From Nonomuraea aridisoli (GTDB lineage: Bacteria; Actinomycetota; Actinomycetes; Streptosporangiales; Streptosporangiaceae): a DNA stretch of 52,870 bases. The notes beneath the pieces were generated by a model. It was not told the origin of the DNA. It worked only from the letters and a program-made list of their open reading frames with translations, and made no database searches. Shown piece by piece: positions 25,092 to 33,963 of the stretch. Positions within the stretch are counted from its first letter, which is position 1, and every line of letters starts with the position of its first letter. The translations under genes and the position numbers were made by a program. Location of the stretch: the NCBI RefSeq assembly GCF_003236395.1, contig NZ_POUD01000025.1:1-52870 (forward strand), written 5' to 3'.

Positions 25092-28004
25092 TCAGGCGAG
25101 TTGGTCGCGCAGGCGGGTGCATTCGCGTACGAAACGGCTGCGGCCGCCGCTTGACGCGTGCGCCGTCACCTGCGGGATCGCGCCGTGTGCCCCGGACCAT
25201 GTGGCCGTGTCCGCGGCGAGGGTCATCGCCTCGGTGTGCACGGCGGCCGGGCGCTCGCCGGGCTTCGGCAGCAGGGTGGGGAGCAGGATCGTGAGGATGC
25301 GCCAGACCTCCGCGTACGCTCCCTGCCGGGCCGCGTCGGTCAGCACCCGTACCGTCTCCCGTTCCTGGAACTGGGACGCTCGGCGGAGCAGCAGCGCGAG
25401 CTGTTCGCCCACCGCTTCGGCCGGCAGATCACCTCTGGACGCCATCCGCAGCAGCAGCGGGGCCGCCTCCGCGTGGCCGGCGGCCACGAAGTAGGCCAGG
25501 GCGAGAGCCATCGCCTCGCCTGTGGGGCCGTCCGCGTCGGCCAGCGCCCGCACGAACACCGGCGCGATCCTCGGGTAGAGCAGGAACGGCAGGTAGTTGG
25601 TGGCCACGACCTCCCGGTGCGACGGCAGGACCGCCGGCCACCAGCCCGTCTCACGGCCGTGCTCGTCCCAGCGCCAGCGCGACGGTTCGCGCAGCAGCTC
25701 GTCGAGCAGTTCGTGGCCGGTCGGCTCGGCCCGTACCTTCGCCACCAGCCGGATCTCCCACTGGGGGTGCTCCGGCTCCTGCTCGTCGAAGAACCGGTCG
25801 GTGGCGCCGTCGAGGTAGGTCCAGCGCACGCCTGTCTCCGGGTCGGGCAGCCCCTCCCCCGCCAGCCAGGCGGCGGCGGTCGCGGCGGCCCGCGAGCCGA
25901 GACGCGCGGCTCGTTCGGCGGCCTCCGGGTGGCGGCCTCGGGGCAGGCGCACCAGTGCCTGCGCCAGGTCGGCGGGCAGCGGTTCGGCGCCCGCGGCCGC
26001 GCATTCCGCCAGCCGGTCCACCAGGACGTCCGGGTCGAGGTGGCCGGTCATGAGGGTGGGGGTGGCCAGCAGCAGAGGCGGCAGCGTCCCGTCCCGCAGC
26101 GCCTCGTAGATCTCGCTGAGCCGGTGCACCACGAACTGGTGCGGCGGCGAGATCAGCGACGGCTGCGGCAGGCGCCGTCTGCGGCGCCGCTCCACCGCCG
26201 GGTCGGGCGGCTCGGGCTTCATGAACGGCCGCCGGTGCCCGACGTAACCGATGCGGACGCGGAAACCGCGCGGCTCACCCGGCCCCGGCGGCGGGACGCG
26301 CAGCCCGTCGCGCATGGCCGCCACCCGCTCCTTGGACACGCCGATCCCCAGCAACTGCTCGAAGATCTCCTCGCGAACGTGCTCGGGCACGTCGTCGAAC
26401 GCCCGCTGCGGCTCGCCCTCCTCCTCCGCCCGTTCCTCCTCCCCGCTCTGGTCGTCGCCGTCCAGCACGGGTTTGACGCGCACCCGGAAGCTCGCCCCGG
26501 CCCACGGGTCGAACGGCTCGGGCTCGGGCGGGCCGGGGTCGGTGCCGGGCGTCAGCACCTCCAGCGCCAGGGCGGTGAACCACGACCGGGTGTCGTCCCA
26601 GCTCTCGCGCTGGAACAGGTAGGACTGGTCGCCGCCGTAGTTCGCGGCCAGCGCCGGCCGCATCTCCTCGCGGTCGCCGGCCGCCTGCCGTACGAACGCG
26701 GCCAGCCAGCGCTCGTAGTCGGGCCACTGGTACATGTTCCAGGGCACGTCCAGGGTGGGTTCCGGGAACGGCTCGGGCGCCGACGGCGGGGGCAGCGGCG
26801 GCGGGGTGAACACCTCGCGCCGCTCCTGGGCCGCCGCCTCCCCGCCGTACACGGCCGCCACGCGCGTTCCGAGCGCCGCGGGCAACATCGGTACGGCCTC
26901 GGCGACGGTCTCGGCGGCCGGGGCGAAGGCCGCGGCGTGCTTGAGCGCGATCCGGGCCGCCCGGCCCTGGACCTCGTAGGACGCGTGCGCGAACGCGGTG
27001 GCGAGCGCGGGCGCCAGCTCGGCGGCGTTCGGCAGGCGCGGCACCTCCCGCTCCAGCCAGCGCAGGCCCTCCATGGCGAGCTTGGTCTCGGGGCGGAAGG
27101 TCAGCGCGCCGATCGCCTCGACGACCTCGGCCTCCTCGTGCGGGCCGCCGTGCCTCACCTGGGCGAGCGCGAGCTCGGCGACCGTGCCGGGAGCGGCGGG
27201 CAGCAGCCGCAGGTAGTCGCGGACGCGGGCGGCGGCCTCCTGCGGCGTCGGGTCGAGCATCCGGTGCAGCCGGACGAAGAAGCGCAGGCCGATCGCGTCC
27301 CCGCCGCGCAGGAACCGGCGCAGGCAGCCGTCCAGCAGCTCCGCGCGCGACACCCGGCCGCTCGCCTGCAGCTGCCGCAGCAGGGACAACCAGCGGGTGG
27401 GAACGGGCTCCAGGCGTTCCTCGCGCAGCACGCGGCCGGCGCCCTCGGCCTCGAAGATCCGCGGCAGCAGCGGGCCGATCAGCGGGTCGTCGGCGGCCGG
27501 CCGGGCGCTGAGCCAGGCGGTCACGAGCGGGTCGTGCTCGGGCGGCGGGGCCCCGCAGGCCCGTAGCAGCGCCAGCGCCAGCGAGGCGTTGCGGTCGTCG
27601 GCGGCGCGGATCTTCCTGGCCAGCCGGACGGCCACGTCGGCCTGCCAGGCGGCCGGGCGCGCGGTCAGCACGCGGATCACCTCGTCGACCTTGGCCCAGC
27701 GGCCGGCGAACTCACGCCGGGTCAGCCAGGCGACCGCGGCGGCGGGACCGGTCAGCACGCCCGCCCCGGCGATGCGCAGCACCTCGCCGTGCCCGCCGAT
27801 GCCATCCGTCGCCTCCTCCCACTCCCCTTCGTCGAACGACCAGCGCTCCCGGCGGCCGGCGGCCTCGCGCAGGTCTCTGCGCAGGTCCGGCAGCCGCCGG
27901 GCGACGTCGGCGCGATCGTCGTCGGACAGGCTGATCACGAGGTCGGCCAGACCGCGGGCGTCGCACGCGGTGATGAGGTCGCGGACCTGCGCCCAGGCCG
28001 TCAT
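25092..28004 (-). CDS. Very large DUF6493-like protein
   Basis: This 970-residue cytoplasmic protein is built largely of helical repeats: DLREAAGRRERWSF, AGVLTGPAAAVAWLTRREFAGRWAKVDEVIRVL, WQADVAVRLARKIRA, then many Ala/Leu-rich helices to about residue 400. A Pro-rich linker lies near 410-440, an acidic patch near residue 530 (GDDQSGEEERAEEEGE), and a second helical half ends in WSGAHGAIPQVTAHA. The N-terminal pattern resembles DUF6493 proteins, actinobacterial HEAT-like proteins of unknown role. No enzymatic motif is visible. It is divergent from a membrane protein gene; a strong inverted repeat (28139-28159) lies in the shared gap. Confidence 0.7.
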   Translation of the reverse strand: MTAWAQVRDLITACDARGLADLVISLSDDDRADVARRLPDLRRDLREAAGRRERWSFDEGEWEEATDGIGGHGEVLRIAGAGVLTGPAAAVAWLTRREFAGRWAKVDEVIRVLTARPAAWQADVAVRLARKIRAADDRNASLALALLRACGAPPPEHDPLVTAWLSARPAADDPLIGPLLPRIFEAEGAGRVLREERLEPVPTRWLSLLRQLQASGRVSRAELLDGCLRRFLRGGDAIGLRFFVRLHRMLDPTPQEAAARVRDYLRLLPAAPGTVAELALAQVRHGGPHEEAEVVEAIGALTFRPETKLAMEGLRWLEREVPRLPNAAELAPALATAFAHASYEVQGRAARIALKHAAAFAPAAETVAEAVPMLPAALGTRVAAVYGGEAAAQERREVFTPPPLPPPSAPEPFPEPTLDVPWNMYQWPDYERWLAAFVRQAAGDREEMRPALAANYGGDQSYLFQRESWDDTRSWFTALALEVLTPGTDPGPPEPEPFDPWAGASFRVRVKPVLDGDDQSGEEERAEEEGEPQRAFDDVPEHVREEIFEQLLGIGVSKERVAAMRDGLRVPPPGPGEPRGFRVRIGYVGHRRPFMKPEPPDPAVERRRRRRLPQPSLISPPHQFVVHRLSEIYEALRDGTLPPLLLATPTLMTGHLDPDVLVDRLAECAAAGAEPLPADLAQALVRLPRGRHPEAAERAARLGSRAAATAAAWLAGEGLPDPETGVRWTYLDGATDRFFDEQEPEHPQWEIRLVAKVRAEPTGHELLDELLREPSRWRWDEHGRETGWWPAVLPSHREVVATNYLPFLLYPRIAPVFVRALADADGPTGEAMALALAYFVAAGHAEAAPLLLRMASRGDLPAEAVGEQLALLLRRASQFQERETVRVLTDAARQGAYAEVWRILTILLPTLLPKPGERPAAVHTEAMTLAADTATWSGAHGAIPQVTAHASSGGRSRFVRECTRLRDQLA

Positions 28005-28138
28005 GAGACCGCTTCTGCGGCACTAGATGAAGACGTCATGCGGGGCACCATAGAGATCATCTCCGACAGTCCGCCCGGTGCTGCCGGGCGCCCAAGGCTC
28101 TGCGTCGTCTGGGGCGGCGAGGTCATCACGTCAAAGCC

Positions 28139-28159
28139 GTGTCAGCCGCCGGCTGACAC
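28139..28159. repeat. Perfect inverted repeat in a 303-base divergent gap
   Basis: GTGTCAGCC-GCC-GGCTGACAC is a perfect 9-base inverted repeat with a 3-base centre. It lies between two outward-facing genes, so it cannot be a terminator for either and is a candidate operator. I see nothing else in the rest of the gap (28005-28307) except the SD-like GAGG before the membrane protein start. Confidence 0.55.
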
Positions 28160-28307
28160 AGGCGTGTCGGGGCTGGAGAGGGGTGGCCCGGATATCGGCG
28201 CGGGGATGGGATCCTCGTCGGTCGCGCTGCATTGGAGATCATCGGCGCGCGATACTGGAGGGCGACGTGAGCGTCCCCTCCGCGGTTCCCCTATTCGAGG
28301 TGGCTAT

Positions 28308-29414
28308 ATGTCCGGCGACACGGTGGAAGTGCCTGTACGACCTGATCGGGCCGAAGGTGTCGTCCCCGACTACGCCGGTCGCCTCGCCGAGGCCCTGGCG
28401 CGGGGGTATCGGGAGGCCTTGATCGTGTGGCTCGCGCGGCGGGTGGCCGTGCTCCTGTCGCGCACCAGGGTCAACTGGTTCACCGCGAGCGTGTCCGTGC
28501 TGGTGATGGCCTCCTGGCCGTACCTCGTGGACCTGGTGCTCGTGTTCGTCGCGCCCGACCAGGCGTTCCACAACACGCGGACCACCCTGTACACCGTGGC
28601 GGCCACGCTCGTCTGCGTCACCGCGCTCGGCCTCGCCTGGGGCGCCTGGAACCACGCCGAGAAGCTCGTGGCACCGCTCGCCGACCTGCTCGCCGACGCG
28701 CCGGAGAGGGAGGACCTGATCCGCTGGCTCCACCGGCGGCTGAGGGCGCGCGGCCAGCTGCTGTGCGCGTTCGCCGGGGCCGCCGTCTCGGCGTCGATCC
28801 TGGTTCTCACCGCGGTCCAGCCCGGCGACGTCATCGAGCCGAACGCGGCCGTGTACGTGCACACCTGCTGGCTCGGCTTCCTGGGCGGCGTCACGCTCTA
28901 CTGGCTCATCACGGTGGCCGACCTGCCGCTGCGGCTGCGCAAATACACCCGGCTGCGCCTGGCGTGGATCGACCCCGCCCGGACGTTCGCGATCGTGCGG
29001 CTGTGCCACTGCTACGCGCTGGTCTCCGCGGCCATGGCGCTGGGCGTCGTCACCATCGAAGCGGCGGCGATCGTGCTGGCCTACCAGAATCCCGGGCCGT
29101 ACCTGTACGCCTTCCTGCTCGGCTTCCCGGTGGTGGCGGCGGCCATCGCGCTGTACGTGGGCGTCCAGCCGTACGTGACTCTCTCGCGCATGGTCCGCCG
29201 TCACCTCGACGAGGTCATCGCGCCGCTGATGGCGCCGAGCGACCCTCCGTCCGAGGCGCTCAGCCGCCACGGCGCTGCCGAGGCCGACATCACGGCGTAC
29301 ACCTATTTCGCCGCGCTGCGGACGCTGCCGATCAGGACGTCGGCGATCCTGCAGTACGTCGCCGGCATCCTGGCCTCGCTGATCGTCTACTTCGTGCAGC
29401 AGAGCGTCTCCTGA
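28308..29414 (+). CDS. Multi-pass membrane protein of unknown function
   Basis: This 368-residue protein has six or so hydrophobic helices: about residues 52-82 (WFTASVSVLVMASWPYLVDLVLVFV), 92-112, 148-165, 175-197, 232-262 and 268-290. A short helical N-terminus lies in front and a soluble C-terminal tail contains a last hydrophobic stretch (TSAILQYVAGILASLIVYFVQQS). No transport or enzymatic signature is recognised. ATG 28308 follows GAGG. The frame stays open far upstream but lacks hydrophobic or family content. It stands alone, divergent from the DUF6493-like gene. Confidence 0.65.
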   Translation: MSGDTVEVPVRPDRAEGVVPDYAGRLAEALARGYREALIVWLARRVAVLLSRTRVNWFTASVSVLVMASWPYLVDLVLVFVAPDQAFHNTRTTLYTVAATLVCVTALGLAWGAWNHAEKLVAPLADLLADAPEREDLIRWLHRRLRARGQLLCAFAGAAVSASILVLTAVQPGDVIEPNAAVYVHTCWLGFLGGVTLYWLITVADLPLRLRKYTRLRLAWIDPARTFAIVRLCHCYALVSAAMALGVVTIEAAAIVLAYQNPGPYLYAFLLGFPVVAAAIALYVGVQPYVTLSRMVRRHLDEVIAPLMAPSDPPSEALSRHGAAEADITAYTYFAALRTLPIRTSAILQYVAGILASLIVYFVQQSVS

Positions 29415-29455
29415 GACGCCCGCTGCCGGCCGTTCCCGCCGTCGTCCTGGAGCGG

Positions 29456-29481
29456 CGTACGGCGGCGATCGTCGCCGTACG
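29456..29481 (+). terminator. Hairpin terminator after the membrane protein gene
   Basis: CGTACGGCGGC / GTCGCCGTACG form an 11-base stem (one G-U) around a GATC loop, 42 bases after the stop. There is no T-tract, as is common in actinobacterial hairpins. A smaller perfect repeat (GCGTCTC-CT-GAGACGC, 29404-29419) overlaps the stop itself. Confidence 0.55.
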
Positions 29482-29677
29482 GTGACACGAGCCCACCGGC
29501 CTCTCGGTCGAGCCGATCGGCGCGGTCCTCCAGCGCGGGCCGTGTCATACCCCGGTCGCACGTCCGTCGGGCCGGCTGCGACGGAAGGGGCAGTTCAGGT
29601 TCCTCAGCGGTGCCGATGGCAGCGCTCCGACGAGACCGGAGGATGTGAAGCGTTCTCGATCTCTGGAGGAGAGGGCT

Positions 29678-30847
29678 GTGGCCATGCGTGTTCGGTGGCG
29701 GGCAGGGGTGCTCGCGTGCCTGATGGCGGGCGTGCTGACGGTGGCGGCGCCGTCGCAGGCCGGCGTGGTGTCGGCGGGCGATCGTGCTCTGGTCCAGGAG
29801 GCGCTGGACACGATGGTGGCGGCCGGCGCCCCCGGCGTGCTGGCGCGTGTCGACGACGCGGACGGCCACTGGATCGCCACGAGCGGCGTCGGTGACCTCC
29901 GGACGGGCGAGGCCGTGCCGCGTCACGGGCGGTTCCGGGTGGCGAGCCTCACCAAGTCGGTGATCGCCACGATCGTGCTGCAACTCGTCGAGGAGGGCCG
30001 GCTGAGCCTGGACCGGCCGGTGGGCGCCTGGCTGCCCGGCGTCGTCGCGGGAGCCGACCGCATCACCGTACGGCAGCTGCTGAACCACACCAGCGGCCTG
30101 GCCGACTACGTCGCCCACCCGGAGTTCGAGGACCCCATGGTGTACGGCGGGCGCACGTACCGCCCGGAGCAGCTCGTCGGGTACGCCGAGGAGCTGGGCC
30201 CGGTGAGCGAGCCGGGGCGGCGGTTCGCCTACTCCAACGCCGGTTACATCGTGCTCGGCCTGCTGGTGGAGCGGGTCACCGGTCACCCCCTGGCCACCGA
30301 GGTGTCGCGGCGGGTCCTGCGGCCCGCGGGGATGAGCCACTCCTACCTGCCGCTGACCGACCCGGTCATCCGCGGGCCGCACGCCACCGGCTACCACCTG
30401 CCCGGCGGCGTCGATCCCGCCGCTCCCGGGGCACTGCGGCCCATCACGGAGCTGAACCCGTCGTTCGCGTGGGCCGCGTACGGGCTGGTGTCGGACGCGC
30501 GGGACATGAACCGCTTCTACCAGGCGCTGTTCGGCGGGCGGCTGGTCGGTGAGGAGTCGCTGCGCCGGATGCGGGAGGGGGTGGGGACGCCGCAGGCGCC
30601 CGTCTTCCCGTACTACGGGCTCGGGCTGGAGGCGGCCGGGCTGACCTGCGGCGTGATGTGGGGCGCCACCGGCTCCGTCCCCGGCTACCAGACGTTGGCG
30701 TTCGCCGACGGGTCTGGCGAGCGCCGGATGACCATATCGATGAACGTCCAGCGCAAGGACCCGGCGGTCGCACCGCTCATCTTCGCCGCCATCGACGCGC
30801 TCAACCGGTACTTCTGCGGCACCGCCTACGCGGTGCCCGCGGCGTGA
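29678..30847 (+). CDS. Secreted serine hydrolase (beta-lactamase / D,D-carboxypeptidase fold)
   Basis: This 389-residue exported class C-type serine hydrolase has a signal peptide (RVRWRAGVLACLMAGVLTVAAPSQA). The catalytic SxxK is in VASLTKSVIATIV, the Tyr-Ser-Asn motif is FAYSNAGYIVLG, and LLNHTSGLADY is typical of the family. YGLGLEAA and the ATGSVPGYQT stretch stand where the KTG/HxG motif usually lies. It probably acts on cell-wall peptides or other D-amino-acid substrates. GTG 29678 lies six bases after GGAGGAG (29665-29671); ATG 29684 is the alternative. Hairpins follow the stop. Confidence 0.87.
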   Translation: MAMRVRWRAGVLACLMAGVLTVAAPSQAGVVSAGDRALVQEALDTMVAAGAPGVLARVDDADGHWIATSGVGDLRTGEAVPRHGRFRVASLTKSVIATIVLQLVEEGRLSLDRPVGAWLPGVVAGADRITVRQLLNHTSGLADYVAHPEFEDPMVYGGRTYRPEQLVGYAEELGPVSEPGRRFAYSNAGYIVLGLLVERVTGHPLATEVSRRVLRPAGMSHSYLPLTDPVIRGPHATGYHLPGGVDPAAPGALRPITELNPSFAWAAYGLVSDARDMNRFYQALFGGRLVGEESLRRMREGVGTPQAPVFPYYGLGLEAAGLTCGVMWGATGSVPGYQTLAFADGSGERRMTISMNVQRKDPAVAPLIFAAIDALNRYFCGTAYAVPAA

Positions 30848-30860
30848 CCGCCTTTTTACG

Positions 30861-30890
30861 CACTGCCTATCGGCTTCGGCCGGCGCAGTG
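30861..30890 (+). terminator. UUCG-loop hairpin terminator before the thiopeptide cluster
   Basis: CACTGC (30861-30866) pairs with GCAGTG (30885-30890). Inside, CGGC-TTCG-GCCG (30871-30882) makes a very stable tetraloop. It is 13 bases after the hydrolase stop and insulates the cluster. A short GGCG-TGAC-CGCC-TTTTT element precedes it. The remaining gap to 31168 holds the pbtR promoter. Confidence 0.72.
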
Positions 30891-31032
30891 AGAAGTGTTC
30901 ATGATTTGCCGAGGTAATTGCTCGGGGCCTGTCCTGAACGGGCGGCATGACAAACCATGCGATATACGGTGAACGCACTGGTCAGGCCATTGATCAGACG
31001 CTCACCGGAGGGCGTTGACGATCTATTTTTCC

Positions 31033-31062
31033 TTGACACTCGCGTGACCGTCTCGTTATGGT
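31033..31062 (+). promoter_or_regulatory. Promoter of the thiopeptide regulator gene
   Basis: -35 TTGACA (31033-31038), an 18-base spacer and -10 TATGGT (31057-31062) give a good vegetative-type promoter, with a start near 31069 and a leader of about 100 bases. An imperfect dyad (GGTGAACG ... CGCTCACC, 30968-31006) upstream could bind the TetR protein. Confidence 0.62.
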
Positions 31063-31168
31063 GGCGAGCGCACGGGGAGATCACTGACAGGCGTACGGCG
31101 CCGCTGGGAGGCGTGATGATCAGCCGTATCTGTTCGTGTGCCGATGCGGGGACTCGGGGGGAAAACGC

Positions 31169-31882
31169 GTGACGGTGCCGGCGCGAGGCAACGCCGAACG
31201 AGTGGATCGCATCATCGACGCGTCAGCGGAGCTGCTGAGCCAACGGGGATACCGGCGGGTGACCGTCGAGGAGATCGCGAGCCGGGCGGGCGTCTCCAAA
31301 AGCAGCGTCTACCTGCACTGGAACACCAAGGACGAGATCTTCTACGACGTCTTCGACCGGGAGTTCACCGTCCTGGCGTGGGCCGCCGTCGACCACGTCA
31401 GGCGCGACCCGATCCAGGTGCTCGCCCACCGGACCGCGGTCAATCTGATGCGGATAATCACCGAACGGCCATTGTTGAAAGCTTTACTTATTGACGACCG
31501 GCTGACTCTGGGATCGTTGCGCCCGGAGAAGTCGCCGGTCATTCTGTCTCGGCTGGCGGCGGGCAAAGAATTGATGTACCGATATCTAGGAGCGCTCCGG
31601 AGACATCATTTGCTCTGCCCCGAGGTGGATCCGCACATCATGCGGACGGCCACCTGCGAAATGCTGCGCGGAATGGCTTTCTCGGCGGGCCCGCAGCAGG
31701 AGGGGTTGCGTTCCTCCGAATTGGCGCGATGCGTGATGGTGACGGTCCAGCGGGCGTTCGAACCGAGGACGGTGCCGGAGCCGGACTGGATCAGCCACGC
31801 CGCCGCCGAGGTGTTCGAGGCGTTCGACGAGCTCATGGAGCCCGGGCAGCCCATGCACGTCGAGCGCTCCATGGCGCTGTAG
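31169..31882 (+). CDS. pbtR: TetR family regulator of the thiopeptide cluster
   Basis: This 237-residue TetR-type protein has its helix-turn-helix near residues 7-56 (AERVDRIIDASAELLSQRGYRRVTVEEIASRAGVSKSSVYLHWNTKDEIFYDVF). A helical effector domain follows, with LARCVMVTVQRAFEP near the end. GTG 31169 is preferred because it follows GGGGGGAAAA and removes a cysteine-rich leader. It is the first gene of the + strand cluster, and its TAG stop overlaps the GTG of the next gene, so it is likely part of the same transcript. The position matches pbtR of the GE2270 cluster. Whether it activates or represses cannot be told from sequence. Confidence 0.85.
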   Translation: MTVPARGNAERVDRIIDASAELLSQRGYRRVTVEEIASRAGVSKSSVYLHWNTKDEIFYDVFDREFTVLAWAAVDHVRRDPIQVLAHRTAVNLMRIITERPLLKALLIDDRLTLGSLRPEKSPVILSRLAAGKELMYRYLGALRRHHLLCPEVDPHIMRTATCEMLRGMAFSAGPQQEGLRSSELARCVMVTVQRAFEPRTVPEPDWISHAAAEVFEAFDELMEPGQPMHVERSMAL

Positions 31883-33963
31883 TGGTGGGGCGCGCATCCG
31901 CCTTCCCGGGTTCGCCGGGGGTCGCGTCGAGGTCCGCACGCGTCCCGGCCGGTTCGAGGGGGCTCGTCGGGCGTGGGGTGCTGGCCGGTCGGCTGTCGGA
32001 TCTGGCGGCGGGGATCGAGGCGGGCCTGACGCTGGCGGTCTCCGACTCGCCGGATTTCGGGGTGATCGTGGCCGCTCGGGCGGCGGGCGGGGCGGTGCTG
32101 CCCGTGGTGGCCGAAATGGGACGCGTACGGATCGGACCCCTCGAACGGCCGGGACTGCCGGGGTGCTCCGACTGCTTGGAGCTGCGCAGGCACCGCGCCG
32201 CCGCACGGTCGGCGGAACGCGCGGCGGTGTGGCGCCGGCACGGCGAAAGCCTGACCGGCGCGGCGTCACCACTGCTCGCGCCGACGGCGCTCGACACGGT
32301 GTCCGCACTGGTGACGGCCGTGGTGTCCGACTCCGCCGGAGTGGGCGACCCGGCGGGGGTGGGTGATTCCGCCGGGGTGCCCGGGCGAGGGGGCGGCGCG
32401 GTGGTCGGTGAGTCCTCCGGTCAGGTGCTCCACCATGCCCCCGGCGTTCCCCCGGGGGCCGGTCTCGCGGATGGACCGGGCGTGTTGGTGCGGCAGGGGG
32501 TTCTGCTGGTCGATCTGGCGGATCTCGGGGTGAGGCGTCATGCGTTCCTGCCCGACCCCTTCTGTCCGCGGTGTGGGGGGTTGCCGGAGGACGGGCCTGA
32601 GCGGGCGCGCGTCGTGTTGCGGCCGCGGCCGAAGAGCGCTCCGGACCGGCATCGGGTGTGGGACGCCGAACGCGAGCTCGACCGGCTGACCCGGGTCTAC
32701 GTCGACGACCACACCGGCCTCGTCCACTCGCTCAACCCCGCCGCCCTCGGCTCGCTCGCCGTCGCGGGCGCGCCGATCAGGTTACGGGGGAAGACGGCGT
32801 TCGAGCCGGGTTTCGGCCGTTCGCGCAGCTACCGGCGCAGCGCGGCCGTCGCGCTGCTGGAGGCCCTGGAGCGGTACGGCGCGGTGGGGCCGGGCGGCAG
32901 GCGCCCGGTCGTGCGGGCGAGTTACGCGGCCGTACACGATCGTGCGGTGGATCCGCGCGCGCTGGGGCTGCACCCGCCCGAGCACTACGCCAGGCCGGGT
33001 TTCCCGTACCGGCCGTTCACGGAGGACGCGGTGTGCCGGTGGGTGTGGGGGCATTCCTTCGCCGCCGGCGGCCCCGTGCTGGTGCCGGAGCGGAGCGTCC
33101 ACTACGGCGAGTCCGCCGACGACCAGCCGTTCTGCTACGAGCTGGCCAACGGCTGCGCGCTCGGGTCGTGCCTGGAGGAGGCGATCTTCCACGGCGTCCT
33201 GGAGGTGCTGGAGCGTGACGCGTTCCTGCTGACCTGGTACACCCGCGCCCGCGCGCCCCGCATCGACCTGCGGACGGCCGCCGATCCCCAGGTCCCGACG
33301 GTGGCGGCCGCGATCACCGCCGAGACGGGCTACCTGGTCGAGTGCCACGACGTCACCCCCGACCACGGCGTGCCCTGCGTGTGGGCGCTGGCCCGCGTCC
33401 CCGCCGGCGAGCCCGCCACGATCAGCGCGGCCGCCGCCGGCACGAGTCTCGAAGGAGCCGCCGCGGCGGCGCTGGCCGAGCTCGGCCCGATGGTGCCGAC
33501 CGTGCGCGACCACTTCCCGCAGCACGCCGAGCGGGCGCGCGCGCTGGCCGCCGACGGCGACCGGGTGCTGTCGATGATCGACCACTACCTGGTGTACGGG
33601 GTACGGTCGGCCGCGCGACGGCTGGCGTTCCTCACCGAGGGCACGGACCGGGTGGCCTTCGGCCCGCCGCCCGCCGGGTTCGGGCACGGGGACCTGACCG
33701 ACGACCTGAGGTTCCTGATCGGCCGGCTCGCGGACGCGGGCCTCGACGTGATCGTGGTCGACCTGACGACGCCGGAGCACGAGGCGGGCGGGTTGCGCTG
33801 CGTCAAGGTCCTGGTGCCGGGCACGGTGCCGATGACGTTCGGGGAGCGGAACCGCCGCACGTGGGGCCTGCCCCGGCTGCTCGACCCCGCCGTGGTCAAG
33901 GGGCGTGGCATGCCGGTGCGCACCCATGCCGACCTCAACCCCGACCCCCATCCGTTCCCATGA
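31882..33963 (+). CDS. pbtG1: YcaO cyclodehydratase, oxazoline-forming paralogue
   Basis: This 693-residue protein has a docking half with two CxxC pairs (GLPGCSDCLEL and PFCPRCGG, a structural zinc site). The C-terminal YcaO ATPase domain spans about residues 260-690 (FGRSRSYRRSAAVALLEALERYGAVGPGGRR, CALGSCLEEAIFHGVLEVLERDAFLLTWY, TTPEHEAGGLRCVKV) and ends in the proline motif DPHPFP. In the GE2270 system deletion of pbtG1 abolished oxazoline formation. It lacks its own leader-binding domain, so it probably borrows PbtF. Start: GTG 31882 overlaps the TAG of pbtR but has no SD; GTG 31978 is an alternative. A degenerate SAGVGDPAGVGDSAGVPG repeat sits in the linker. Confidence 0.88.
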   Translation: MVGRASAFPGSPGVASRSARVPAGSRGLVGRGVLAGRLSDLAAGIEAGLTLAVSDSPDFGVIVAARAAGGAVLPVVAEMGRVRIGPLERPGLPGCSDCLELRRHRAAARSAERAAVWRRHGESLTGAASPLLAPTALDTVSALVTAVVSDSAGVGDPAGVGDSAGVPGRGGGAVVGESSGQVLHHAPGVPPGAGLADGPGVLVRQGVLLVDLADLGVRRHAFLPDPFCPRCGGLPEDGPERARVVLRPRPKSAPDRHRVWDAERELDRLTRVYVDDHTGLVHSLNPAALGSLAVAGAPIRLRGKTAFEPGFGRSRSYRRSAAVALLEALERYGAVGPGGRRPVVRASYAAVHDRAVDPRALGLHPPEHYARPGFPYRPFTEDAVCRWVWGHSFAAGGPVLVPERSVHYGESADDQPFCYELANGCALGSCLEEAIFHGVLEVLERDAFLLTWYTRARAPRIDLRTAADPQVPTVAAAITAETGYLVECHDVTPDHGVPCVWALARVPAGEPATISAAAAGTSLEGAAAAALAELGPMVPTVRDHFPQHAERARALAADGDRVLSMIDHYLVYGVRSAARRLAFLTEGTDRVAFGPPPAGFGHGDLTDDLRFLIGRLADAGLDVIVVDLTTPEHEAGGLRCVKVLVPGTVPMTFGERNRRTWGLPRLLDPAVVKGRGMPVRTHADLNPDPHPFP

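Noticed and set aside
27789..28307. Upstream extension of the membrane protein gene at 28308
   Set aside because: The open frame crosses the divergent gene and the palindrome; the SD and the sensible N-terminus are at 28308.
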